A stretch of 64,000 nt of DNA from Sediminicola sp035798135 (GTDB taxonomy: Bacteria > Bacteroidota > Bacteroidia > Flavobacteriales > Flavobacteriaceae): positions 204,131 through 268,130 of the forward strand of contig JAPFBR010000004.1 in NCBI GenBank assembly GCA_035798135.1. The letters are read 5' to 3'. The notes under the pieces are model-generated. The model saw only the letters and a list, made by a program, of their open reading frames with translations, did no database searches and was not told where the DNA came from. Of the stretch, positions 37,073-45,585 are shown piece by piece (position 1 is the first letter of the stretch; each line of letters begins with the position of its first letter). A program made the position numbers and the translations under genes.

Positions 37073-38115
37073 TAATTGTATTTTATTTCTTTGGTCGGTG
37101 CATTGATAATATTTTCCAATACGGGATATAGCTTATTAACGAACTTCGCCATGTGGTCATAATCCATCAACTCTGGCTCATCCCCAACCTTGTGATAAAA
37201 ATCAAAATTTGTAAAATCAAAAGTGCAATATGTTTGTGAAGGCACCGCAAATTCCTTGTCAAACGGGTAATTGTCCGATCGTTGGAACAGGTTGTACTCC
37301 TTGGCAGTGGGCAAGAATCCTACCAATTGTTCCTTGGCGTACCCATTGCTAACGGCCGCCAAATTGGACTTCTCATAACCTGTGACGTACACATAGTAAT
37401 CCTTATCCACCAAAGGGACACCTACCATTTCGAAATTTAACATGGTATAGAGATCAAGGTTTTCCGACTTTAATCTTTTTGCCAAATGGGCTGAACCTAA
37501 AAGTCCCTTCTCCTCTGCACTGAACAATGCAAAAATAATGCTTCTCTTGTTCGATTTTTTGCTCCCAAAATATCTGGCAAACTCCAATACCGTAGTTGTA
37601 CCCGAAGCATTATCATTGGCGCCATTGGCTATTGCGTCTCCATTCTCGGGAGCAATAAGTCCAATGTGATCATAATGCGCTCCGATTACCACAAATTCAT
37701 TTTTCAGTGCAGGATCTGTACCTTCCAAGATCCCAACAATATTATAGGCATTGGTATCTATATTGGTAAGGGTGTCCTTGTACGTAACAAAATAGGGTTT
37801 AATATTATTTTTTTTGAACACCCCTTCTATATAGCTTGCTGCCATCTCTATACCTTCACTGCCAGTATCCCTGCCCTGCAATTCATCAGAGGCCAAATAA
37901 TCCATGATATCCCCAATCTTGCCCTTATCAGAAAAGGCAGTGGTCATTACCCCATTATCAGATGTCCCAGAAGCTTCAGGAGTATCCACGGTACTGGCTA
38001 TATTCCCCTTCACACCTTCTGGACCTCCTATAATTTTAGTTTGGGTATCTATTTTTTTTGAGGAACCACAACCAACCAATAGTGCCAAAAGCACAAGTCT
38101 AACAATTTTCTTCAT
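37072..38115 (-). CDS. M28-family aminopeptidase lipoprotein
   Basis: The start at 38115 (MKKIVRLVLLALLVGCGSS) gives 347 residues with a lipobox and Cys16. A longer frame to 38151 would run into the terminator of the upstream pdh unit and is rejected. The M28 zinc site is intact: VVIGAHYDHIG (His, Asp), GANDNASGTTTVLEFARYF (bridging Asp), FALFSAEEKGLLGS (catalytic Glu-Glu), and late His in FYHKVGD. It is probably an envelope-bound aminopeptidase. In F. johnsoniae-like genomes a peptidase of this kind is likewise found near the pdh genes. Confidence 0.92.
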   Translation of the reverse strand: MKKIVRLVLLALLVGCGSSKKIDTQTKIIGGPEGVKGNIASTVDTPEASGTSDNGVMTTAFSDKGKIGDIMDYLASDELQGRDTGSEGIEMAASYIEGVFKKNNIKPYFVTYKDTLTNIDTNAYNIVGILEGTDPALKNEFVVIGAHYDHIGLIAPENGDAIANGANDNASGTTTVLEFARYFGSKKSNKRSIIFALFSAEEKGLLGSAHLAKRLKSENLDLYTMLNFEMVGVPLVDKDYYVYVTGYEKSNLAAVSNGYAKEQLVGFLPTAKEYNLFQRSDNYPFDKEFAVPSQTYCTFDFTNFDFYHKVGDEPELMDYDHMAKFVNKLYPVLENIINAPTKEIKYN

Positions 38116-38140
38116 CGTTTTAAATTTGGTTTTAAAGATA

Positions 38141-38171
38141 AAAAAAAGCATCCCAATATCGTTGGGATGCT
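38141..38171 (-). terminator. Rho-independent terminator of pdhA-pdhC
   Basis: A 10-bp perfect stem (AGCATCCCAA and complement), 5-base loop, then a T-run when read on the minus strand. It lies 28 bases after the pdhC stop. Confidence 0.88.
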
Positions 38172-38198
38172 CTATAATATAATTTCAAGCTGATGATC

Positions 38199-39836
38199 TT
38201 ACGCCAGCATGGTTACGGGGTTCTCCAAAAAAGCCCTTAAGGTCTGCATGAACTGTGCTCCGGTAGCACCATCAACAGTTCTATGATCACAAGCCAAGGT
38301 AACCTTCATGGTATTTCCTACCACAATTTGTCCATTTCTGACCACAGGTTTTTCGACAATGGCACCTACGGATAAAATCGCAGAATTTGGCTGATTGATA
38401 ATGGACGTGAATTCCAAAATACCGAACATCCCAAGATTGGATACCGTAAACGTACTACCTTCCATTTCGGCAGGAGTCAGTTTCTTATTCCTTGCTTTCC
38501 CTGCCATATCCCGAACGGACGCCCCAATTTGGGTTAGTCCCATCTGATCTGTAAATTTCAACACAGGTACCACAAGTCCATCTTCAACGGCCACGGCCAC
38601 TCCCACACTGATGTGATGATTGTATCGCGTAGTATCCCCATTCCAAGTAGTATTTACTTGAGGGTGCTTTCTTAAAGCCATCGCACAGGCCTTGACCACC
38701 ATGTCATTAAAAGACACCTTGGTATCGGGCAAGCTATTTATCTGTTCTCTAGAAGCCTTGGCATTGTCCATGTCCACTTCGATCGTAAGATAATAATGAG
38801 GGGCGCTAAATTTAGATTCACCCAATCTTTTTGCGATTACTTTTCGCATTTGGGAATTTTTCACCTCTTCACTACTTTCCTCACCTACAGGTGCGGCAAA
38901 GGCCACACTTGGAGCTTTTGCAGTAGGAGCATCGGTTGAAGCTGCTGCTGCTGTCTTTTGTGTAGGTTGGTAATTCTCAATGTCTTTCTTAACTATCCTT
39001 CCATGATCACCACTTCCGGTAACTGTTGAAAGATCTATACCTTTTTCCTCCGCTATTTTTTTTGCCAATGGCGAAACAAAGATGCGTTTGCCATCACTTG
39101 CTGTCATTGGTTCAGAAGTTGCCTTGGATTTTTCTTCCACTTTGACTTCTTCCTTCTTATCAGTTTTAGCTGCAGGAGCCTTTGAATCTGAAGTTTTATC
39201 ACTCAAAAGTCCTTCTACCTTGGTGCCTTTAGGCCCTATAATTGCCAAAATAGTATCAACAGGGGAAGATTCACCTTCTTTAAGCCCTATATACAATAAG
39301 GTTCCGGAGTAAAAGGATTCAAATTCCATCGTAGCCTTATCGGTTTCGATCTCAGCAAGGATATCTCCTTCTTCAATCTCATCACCTACTTGTTTCAACC
39401 AAGAAGCCACAGTTCCTTCTTCCATGGTATCACTTAAACGCGGCATTTTAATTATCTCTACGCCTTCTGGAATTTCAGAAGTCTCAGGAGCACTTTCGGA
39501 AGAACTGTCGTCTGATTCAGATGGTGTTGCATCTTCTTCCTTTTGCGTTTCAGTTGCAGGTTTTGGATCCCCTTTCAAGAGCCCGGAGATATCTTCCCCT
39601 TCTTCTCCAATGATTGCCAATAGGGTATCAACAGGAGCCCCATTACCTTCTTCAATCCCAATATGGAGCAAAGTACCTTCGTGAAAAGATTCAAACTCCA
39701 TCGTAGCCTTATCTGTCTCGATTTCGGCTAGAATATCACCTTCCTCAATTTTATCCCCTACTTTTTTAAGCCACTTAGCTACCGTACCTTCTTCCATGGT
39801 ATCGCTAAGTCTAGGCATATTAATTACTTCTGCCAT
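38199..39836 (-). CDS. pdhC: Pyruvate dehydrogenase E2, dihydrolipoamide acetyltransferase
   Basis: The 545-residue E2 has two lipoyl domains (about residues 1-78 and 128-205), each with the lipoylation site EIETDKATMEFES. Pro/Ala/Lys/Glu-rich linkers separate them. A peripheral-subunit-binding domain follows at about 250-290 (VSPLAKKIAEEKGIDLSTV, GRIVKKDIENY), then the catalytic domain from about 320 to the end with LACDHRTVDGATGAQF. It forms the core of the complex that makes acetyl-CoA. It starts two bases after the pdhA stop. Confidence 0.96.
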   Translation of the reverse strand: MAEVINMPRLSDTMEEGTVAKWLKKVGDKIEEGDILAEIETDKATMEFESFHEGTLLHIGIEEGNGAPVDTLLAIIGEEGEDISGLLKGDPKPATETQKEEDATPSESDDSSSESAPETSEIPEGVEIIKMPRLSDTMEEGTVASWLKQVGDEIEEGDILAEIETDKATMEFESFYSGTLLYIGLKEGESSPVDTILAIIGPKGTKVEGLLSDKTSDSKAPAAKTDKKEEVKVEEKSKATSEPMTASDGKRIFVSPLAKKIAEEKGIDLSTVTGSGDHGRIVKKDIENYQPTQKTAAAASTDAPTAKAPSVAFAAPVGEESSEEVKNSQMRKVIAKRLGESKFSAPHYYLTIEVDMDNAKASREQINSLPDTKVSFNDMVVKACAMALRKHPQVNTTWNGDTTRYNHHISVGVAVAVEDGLVVPVLKFTDQMGLTQIGASVRDMAGKARNKKLTPAEMEGSTFTVSNLGMFGILEFTSIINQPNSAILSVGAIVEKPVVRNGQIVVGNTMKVTLACDHRTVDGATGAQFMQTLRAFLENPVTMLA

Positions 39837-39840
39837 CTAC

Positions 39841-40839
39841 TTATAATTTATGTGGTAAAAATGGATAATCCTTTTGCTCGTATACCATGTCGTACAATTG
39901 TTGTACCGGTGGGTATTCTGATTCGTCTGCGAATTTCTCACATTCTATAACCAAGTCCTTTACGCGCTTATTGATTTTCTTGATCTCATCTTCGGAAGCA
40001 TACTTGTTTTCCTTGATGATTTCCAACATTTGATTGATAGGATCAATTTTCTTGTACTCCTCAACCTCGTCCTTTGTTCTGTAATGTTGTGCATCGGACA
40101 TGGAGTGACCTCTATATCTATATGTTTTCATCTCCAGAAATGTTGGCCCACCACCACTTCTCGCTCTTTCTACCGCCTTGCTCACTTCTTTGGCCACTGT
40201 TTCCGGATCCATTCCGTCTACAGGTCCACATGGCATTTCATAGCCTAAGCCCAATTTCCAAATATCCGTTGAAAATGAAGTTCTGGCCACAGAAGTACCC
40301 ATGGCATACCCATTATTTTCACAAATAAAAACAACTGGTAATTTCCAAAGCATGGCCAAGTTGAAACTTTCGTGCAATGAACCTTGTCTAACAGCTCCAT
40401 CGCCCATATAACAAAGTGTTACTGCTTCTCTTTTAAAATATTTGTCCGCAAAAGCCATCCCTGCTCCCAAAGGTATTTGGCCACCAACAATTCCGTGACC
40501 TCCATAAAATCCCTTTTCTTTTGAAAAGATATGCATGGAACCTCCCATACCCTTTGAGGTACCTGTAACCTTTCCGTACAATTCGGCCATCACTCTTCTT
40601 GGGTCTACACCCATTCCTATAGGCTGTACGTGATTACGGTAAGCGGTGATCATCTTATCCTTGGAAAGGTCCATAGCATGCAAAGAGCCTGCTAAAACTG
40701 CCTCTTGCCCATTGTACAAGTGCAAAAAGCCTCTTACTTTCTGTTGAATATAGACTGCGGCAAGTTTATCCTCAAATTTTCTCCAGAACAACATGTCCTC
40801 ATACCATTTAAGGTAAACTTCTTTGGTAATTTTTTTCAT
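39841..40839 (-). CDS. pdhA: Pyruvate dehydrogenase E1 component, alpha subunit
   Basis: The 332-residue subunit carries the thiamine-diphosphate motif YMGDGAVRQGSLHESFNLAM ending at ENNGYAMG, the loop RYRGHSMSDAQHYRTKDEVE with the phosphorylation-type region, and GGSMHIFSKEKGFYGGHGIVG. The E1 beta gene (pdhB) and E3 (lpd) are not adjacent. The beta subunit must be encoded elsewhere. It is transcribed with pdhC, and the -7 motif at 40881-40888 lies 42 bases upstream. Confidence 0.96.
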   Translation of the reverse strand: MKKITKEVYLKWYEDMLFWRKFEDKLAAVYIQQKVRGFLHLYNGQEAVLAGSLHAMDLSKDKMITAYRNHVQPIGMGVDPRRVMAELYGKVTGTSKGMGGSMHIFSKEKGFYGGHGIVGGQIPLGAGMAFADKYFKREAVTLCYMGDGAVRQGSLHESFNLAMLWKLPVVFICENNGYAMGTSVARTSFSTDIWKLGLGYEMPCGPVDGMDPETVAKEVSKAVERARSGGGPTFLEMKTYRYRGHSMSDAQHYRTKDEVEEYKKIDPINQMLEIIKENKYASEDEIKKINKRVKDLVIECEKFADESEYPPVQQLYDMVYEQKDYPFLPHKL

Positions 40840-40880
40840 TAATCTAGTATTTATTGAAGCTTATGTATCAAACAAGGAAA

Positions 40881-40888
40881 CAAAAATA
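40881..40888 (-). promoter_or_regulatory. Promoter -7 motif for pdhA-pdhC
   Basis: TATTTTTG on the minus strand is an exact TAnnTTTG match. No TTG lies at the usual -33 position; that stretch is T-rich. Confidence 0.45.
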
Positions 40889-41004
40889 CACATTAATTCA
40901 TTAGAGAAAAAAAATTGAAGAAAAAGCTAGCAAGAAACCACAAAAAGATGGAAAAATATGAAATTAGGCCCTTAGTGGGTATTTCAAATGGCCTGAATAA
41001 GGGA

Positions 41005-41490
41005 TTAGCCCAAAAACGACTTACCAAAGGCCAATGGGAGAATGTCCGAAATGGAATTGCATTTTATGACCTCCCCGGTCTCGCCCATCAACATCAGTTG
41101 AATGGGAGTCTCTTGTTTTTGTTCGTATTCCGATATGGCCTGTCTACAATTGCCACATGGGGCCGCAGGTTCATTAACCACATATTTTTCGGAAGTGGCC
41201 GTAATGGCAATAGCCTTGATGGGAACCCCAGGATATTTGGCGCCTGCATAAAACACTGCCACCCTTTCCGCACATAATCCGGAAGGGTAGGATGCATTTT
41301 CCTGGTTGTTTCCAATTACAATTTCCCCATTTTCCAATAATACTGCCGCCCCTACCAAAAAATTGGAATAAGGTGCGTAGGCATTTTTTCTTGAGGCAAT
41401 AGCTGCCTTCATTAGTTTTTGATCATCAAAGGACAAGTCGTCGAAGTTTTCAAAAACGGTCATCTCAAAGGAAATAGTATCTTTTCTCAA
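41005..41490 (-). CDS. cdd: Cytidine deaminase
   Basis: The 161-residue tetrameric-type cytidine deaminase carries the zinc site LCAERVAVFYAG (Cys, Glu) and PAAPCGNCRQAISEY (two Cys). NASYPSGLCAERV is typical of the family. It converts cytidine and deoxycytidine to uridine forms. The start is a TTG at 41490; the first ATG in frame is at 41463. I keep the TTG because the ten residues before that Met (RKDTISFE) fit the N-terminus of flavobacterial homologues as I recall them, but this is uncertain. It lies 67 bases after porV on the same strand. Confidence 0.9.
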   Translation of the reverse strand: MRKDTISFEMTVFENFDDLSFDDQKLMKAAIASRKNAYAPYSNFLVGAAVLLENGEIVIGNNQENASYPSGLCAERVAVFYAGAKYPGVPIKAIAITATSEKYVVNEPAAPCGNCRQAISEYEQKQETPIQLMLMGETGEVIKCNSISDILPLAFGKSFLG

Positions 41491-41557
41491 GGGATAAAAT
41501 TTTAGCGGTTATAGTATGGTTTCAAATATACTATAACCAAAAAGAAGCTGTATAAGA

Positions 41558-42703
41558 TTAATCGTTTAAAAATTCTTCCCCTAAATTAAAGGTAAGTGAA
41601 AACCTAAGTGTATTCTCCAATGGGTTTTTTATCTTGGAAGAAGAGAATAGATATGACAGGTCTATCTGGGTAGCCTTAAATAGGAATCCCGCTCCTAAAG
41701 TAAAGAATTTTCGAGACCCTTTTTCTTCGCTCTCGTTAAAATACCCTGTACGTAACATAAAGGAGTTTTGATACTTATATTCCAGGCCTAGCGCCCATGT
41801 AACCTCTTTTAGTTCTTCACTAAATCCATCGGGAGCGTCACCAAATGATTCAAACACCCCACTAAAGAATCCAATTTTTTGATATTCTTCATTATCTTCC
41901 GAATCAACATCCCCGTCCCCATCAAAATCCCTGGGGGTTGGCACCAATAACTTATTGAATTCCGAAGTGATTCCCAAAACATTATCTTGATCCAGTATAA
42001 AATCAAAACCGGCTCCGAATTTCAAATTTGTAGGCAAGAAGTTTCCTTGTCCCCCTTGATCATAGGCAATTTTACCTCCAAGATTGGACACATTGAAACC
42101 TGCCCTCCATCTTCCATCAAAATTATTATAGGCAATTTCCCTAGATCGGTAATATCCCGCCACATCTACCGCAAATGAACTTGCCGCTTGTGAATCTGCA
42201 CCGGCATCGTCTTGGAATTTTAAATTGGAACTAATAAACCTTCCGCCTACGGCCATGGAGAATGTCTGACTCAACTTTAGGGAATAGGAACCATCCAATG
42301 CCAATTCATTTGGCTTTGCGGTTGTCCCCGGATCATTGGCAAATTGCCTTAGTTCTATTTCACCAAGTGTAAAATAGCGAAGACTCAAGGCGAAAGCACT
42401 TCTATCATTTAACTTGTTATAATAACTTGCATTTAATAAGGCGATATCGGTAATAATACTTTCCAGGTAAGGGGTATAGCTCAATCCTATTCCCATTTTC
42501 CGTTCGGCGAAAGCAAATTTTGCTGGATTCCATTGTTGTGAAAAGGCATCTGTAGAGGTAGCAACACCCATATCACCCATCCCAGCTGCCCTTGCATCTG
42601 CTGCAATAGTCAAAAATGGGACTGCAGTAGTGATTACACGGTTCTCCTGGGCGTATAAATTACATGCCAATGCGAATAACGTAAACGTAAATATTTTTTT
42701 CAT
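41558..42703 (-). CDS. porV: Type IX secretion outer-membrane protein PorV
   Basis: The 381-residue protein has a signal peptide ending LACNLYAQ and the PorV/LptO start ITTAVPFLTIAADARAAGMGDMGVATSTDAFSQQWNPAK. The rest is a FadL-like beta-barrel (YFTLGEIELRQF, GGRFISSNLKFQ), ending LTFNLGEEF. PorV is the outer-membrane shuttle that carries secreted cargo from the Sov translocon to the PorU sortase. A short acidic loop, DFDGDGDVDSEDNEEY, looks like a calcium-binding insertion near residue 265. In F. johnsoniae porU lies immediately upstream; here the upstream region is a 432-bp intergenic gap and then divergent gldJ. Confidence 0.92.
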   Translation of the reverse strand: MKKIFTFTLFALACNLYAQENRVITTAVPFLTIAADARAAGMGDMGVATSTDAFSQQWNPAKFAFAERKMGIGLSYTPYLESIITDIALLNASYYNKLNDRSAFALSLRYFTLGEIELRQFANDPGTTAKPNELALDGSYSLKLSQTFSMAVGGRFISSNLKFQDDAGADSQAASSFAVDVAGYYRSREIAYNNFDGRWRAGFNVSNLGGKIAYDQGGQGNFLPTNLKFGAGFDFILDQDNVLGITSEFNKLLVPTPRDFDGDGDVDSEDNEEYQKIGFFSGVFESFGDAPDGFSEELKEVTWALGLEYKYQNSFMLRTGYFNESEEKGSRKFFTLGAGFLFKATQIDLSYLFSSSKIKNPLENTLRFSLTFNLGEEFLND

Positions 42704-43135
42704 TTTCTACTTTTGATTAAGCCAGTTCTCAAAAATGCTCAATTAAATTGAATAACTAAAATAAATTAGATGTATTACATCTTAACGAACATTTTAACGA
42801 TATCTTATGTTCATTGATAAAAAAATCTACGAACATATGAACACCTTACTTTAAGCATCTGGTTTATTTCCATTTAATTACATCGGTATTATCTCCATTT
42901 ATCCTAAAAAGAATAGGGGTCAATCATACTATTCTTGCCTTTACAGCGTTATGGATTTTGAAAGCATTGACTATAAGCAACGGAATGGTCGGAATTAATG
43001 AAAAAAAACAGAAAAGCATAAAATATTATACGCTAATCATCGTTCTAATAGCCAAATGCGAATCAATTTAAATCAAAATACGAATCCCAAACTACTTTAT
43101 AGCGGTTTATATTTTTTTGAACTCAAGTCCTAATT
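42704..43135. other. 432-bp divergent intergenic region between porV and gldJ
   Basis: No frame longer than about 16 codons with a start is seen, and no trace of porU coding sequence. The left third holds three copies of the hexamer GAACAT: 42787-42792 and 42831-42836 in plus orientation and 42807-42812 inverted (ATGTTC). I find no exact TAnnTTTG motif for gldJ; the closest is a T-rich stretch near 43107-43120. The region presumably holds the promoters of both genes. Confidence 0.5.
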
Positions 43136-44800
43136 ATGAAAAAACAATTTATCAAAGTTGTACTCTCTTGTATAGTGGTAGCAGGAAGTTTTACCAGTTG
43201 TAGTAAAAACTCCTCTTCATCCAAGAATACATCCAGAGCTACCGGCTGGAAAATCAATGACAAAGACGGTGGTTTCCAGTTCAATTCAGACTTTAAGGAG
43301 CAAGAAACTGCTCCAGGCCTTGTTTTTGTGGAAGGTGGTACTTTTACAAAGGGTAAGGTACAGGATGATGTTATGCACGATTGGAACAATACGGCTACCT
43401 CTCAACATGTTATGTCCTTCTATATGGACGAGACGGAGGTCACCAATGTGATGTATCTTGAATATTTGGATTACTTAAAAAGTGTTTATCCTCCGGACAA
43501 TCCTCAGTATGCACATATTTATACTGGTGCATTACCTGATACTTTGGTTTGGAGAAATAGATTGGGGTTCAATGAAACTATGACCAATAACTACCTACGT
43601 CACCCTGCATATGCAGAATATCCGGTCGTTGGAGTTAATTGGGTGCAAGCAACACAATTTGCCGAATGGAGAACCGACCGTGTCAATGAGGTTATGTTGG
43701 AACGTGAAGGTTTTTTGGCAGAAGAAGCTAAATACAAGGCCCTTGATGGTGAAGGCAGTGGTACTTTCAGTACTGAAGCCTATCTGATGAGACCAGAATC
43801 TGTTTATAATGGTAGCATTGATTCCCTTCAAGGGAAGAAACAAAAGGATTCCGTGAATGTTTTTGCCAAAAGAAGTAGTGGGATTATTTTGCCTGAATAT
43901 AGGTTACCTACAGAAACTGAGTGGGAATATGCTGCCCAGGCACAAATAGGATCTAGGGAATACAATAACTACAGAGGTAGAAAAAAATATCCATGGGAAG
44001 GTGACTACACAAGAAGTGGACAAAGAGTTGGTAGAGGCGACCAATTGGCCAACTTTAAACAAGGAAAAGGTGATTACGGCGGAATTGCCGGCTGGTCAGA
44101 TGACGGAGCGGATATTACTGCTGAAGTAAAATCATACAAGTCCAATGATTTTGGACTATATGATATGGCAGGAAACGTTGCGGAATGGGTTGCCGATGTA
44201 TACAGACCTATTGTAGATGACGAAGTAAGTGATTTTAATTATTTCCGAGGAAACGTATATATGAAGTCTGCCATTGGAGAAGACGGTAAGGTAAATGTGC
44301 TAAGGGACGAAATAGTATATGATACGTTACCGAACGGAAAAATCGTAGCCGTAAACCTTCCAGGAGAAGTAAAAATGGTGCCGGTAGATGAGAATGAGAC
44401 TTATTTAAGAACCAATTTCTCTTCTAGTGACAACCGAGGCTATAGGGACGGTGAACCAGGATCCACAAGATACTTCGATCAATTTAGTGATGATGAAGAG
44501 GAGAACAAAACAAAGACTATGTACAATTCTCCAAAGCATAAAATTGAAGTTGACTCTGTTGGAAATTTAGTTGGAAAATATGACAAGTCGAATGACAGAA
44601 ACACGTTGATCAATAACGAAGTAAGAGTCTACAAAGGAGGCTCATGGAGAGATAGAGCGTATTGGTTAGATCCTGCACAACGAAGATACATGCCTCAGTA
44701 TATGGCTACAGACTATATTGGTTTTAGATGCGCCATGTCCAGGGTAGGTTCTAAATCAAAAACTAAAAACAAGACGATAAGATCTAAAAAAGCTAAATAA
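43136..44800 (+). CDS. gldJ: Gliding-motility lipoprotein GldJ
   Basis: The 554-residue lipoprotein has a lipobox (AGSFTSC, Cys22). It has a formylglycine-generating-enzyme-like (FGE-sulfatase) fold: FVEGGTFTKGKVQDD near residue 65, FYMDETEVTNVMYLEYLDYL, RLPTETEWEYAAQAQ, DFGLYDMAGNVAEWVADVY, and the ending VYKGGSWRDRAYW..RRYMPQ..IGFRCAMSRVG. A long insertion (about 385-480) is particular to GldJ. GldJ is required for gliding and for stability of the GldK type IX secretion ring in F. johnsoniae. The basic C-terminal tail (KTKNKTIRSKKAK) matches the tail region that matters for gliding there. It has its own terminator. Confidence 0.95.
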   Translation: MKKQFIKVVLSCIVVAGSFTSCSKNSSSSKNTSRATGWKINDKDGGFQFNSDFKEQETAPGLVFVEGGTFTKGKVQDDVMHDWNNTATSQHVMSFYMDETEVTNVMYLEYLDYLKSVYPPDNPQYAHIYTGALPDTLVWRNRLGFNETMTNNYLRHPAYAEYPVVGVNWVQATQFAEWRTDRVNEVMLEREGFLAEEAKYKALDGEGSGTFSTEAYLMRPESVYNGSIDSLQGKKQKDSVNVFAKRSSGIILPEYRLPTETEWEYAAQAQIGSREYNNYRGRKKYPWEGDYTRSGQRVGRGDQLANFKQGKGDYGGIAGWSDDGADITAEVKSYKSNDFGLYDMAGNVAEWVADVYRPIVDDEVSDFNYFRGNVYMKSAIGEDGKVNVLRDEIVYDTLPNGKIVAVNLPGEVKMVPVDENETYLRTNFSSSDNRGYRDGEPGSTRYFDQFSDDEEENKTKTMYNSPKHKIEVDSVGNLVGKYDKSNDRNTLINNEVRVYKGGSWRDRAYWLDPAQRRYMPQYMATDYIGFRCAMSRVGSKSKTKNKTIRSKKAK

Positions 44801-44823
44801 GCTTTATCGAATCCCATAAATTT

Positions 44824-44851
44824 AAAAAGCCCTGTTCCCAGGGCTTTTTTT
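44824..44851 (+). terminator. Rho-independent terminator of gldJ
   Basis: An 11-bp stem AAAAAGCCCTG / CAGGGCTTTTT with a 4-base loop and T-run, 24 bases after the gldJ stop. Confidence 0.88.
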
Positions 44852-44852
44852 A

Positions 44853-45585
44853 TGCCCTTAAATTAAAAAATAGGGTAGTTTATAACAGATTAGCCGTTAA
44901 AAATCGTGCTCTTAAATGTCTTGCCTTAAGCTATAAAAAGGGAGCTTAAAAAGACATATGATCAGTAAGGTGTTTTGTGAACCAAACCTAAGCTGATAGC
45001 CCACTCTATATTAAGTTTAAAGTCTTCCTCGTAATATTCATTGCAATAAGCTGATGCACCAGCACTTTTAGATTGATACCTTTACCTAAGTAAAATACTG
45101 CATTGTCCGCTTACTACGCTTACTACATTTCCTTTAGACCGACAGGAAAGTGGATATTTCCTATACGATTACAATCAAATCACTTTACAAGGATCTTCTT
45201 TGGTTAATAACAAAATCATACAAGCCTCTATTTCTTTAATTATAAGACCCAACATAGTTTACAATACATTACCCAAGTTGTTCCGTAAAGCATTTCATAA
45301 ATAACTTCAATGCCAGCCTGAAATGGGTAAATAATTTACCTGAACTATCCTTTCATAAACACCTAAATAACAAATATTTAGAATTCAAGTTGTCGATATG
45401 CACAGCCTTTTATCCGTTGAAATACCTTTATAAAAATGCATTTCAACCCCTTAAAGTGGCATTTCATCGAATTACACCAATATATTGCAGGTCTTGCCCT
45501 TATAGTATAAGAACCACAACATTAACAAACGTTCACCTTTACATTGACAAATAAAAACATAACATTTTAGTAAAATATCCCAAGC
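44853..45585. other. 733-bp AT-rich gap without a recognisable gene
   Basis: This is the largest gene-free stretch of the window. I find no intact frame. On the minus strand several open stretches follow one another in different frames, the longest (45081 to 44965, 39 codons, no start) reading GASAYCNEYYEEDFKLNIEW and on to VHKTPY. I recognise no family in them, so a decayed gene is possible but unproven. An imperfect hairpin lies at 44916-44957 (ATGTCTT-GCC-TTAAGCT and complement), and an inverted repeat GTTGAAAT...ATTTCAAC at 45416-45447 encloses the palindrome AAATGCATTT. Confidence 0.4.

Noticed and set aside
38116..38151. Upstream extension of the M28 peptidase by 12 residues
   Set aside because: The extension overlaps the pdhC terminator hairpin and would bury the lipoprotein signal.
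40915..41277. 120-codon plus frame beginning upstream of cdd and overlapping its end
   Set aside because: It starts in the A-rich gap before cdd's 3' end and continues antisense to the zinc-site region of cdd; no domain is visible.
42808..43020. Short ATG frames in the porV-gldJ gap (15 codons each)
   Set aside because: Too short, without family resemblance or conserved start context; treated as non-coding.
44853..45585. CRISPR array, IS remnant or attachment site in the large gap
   Set aside because: No repeated spacers, no terminal inverted repeats with target duplication and no transposase similarity could be seen; only local hairpins remain.
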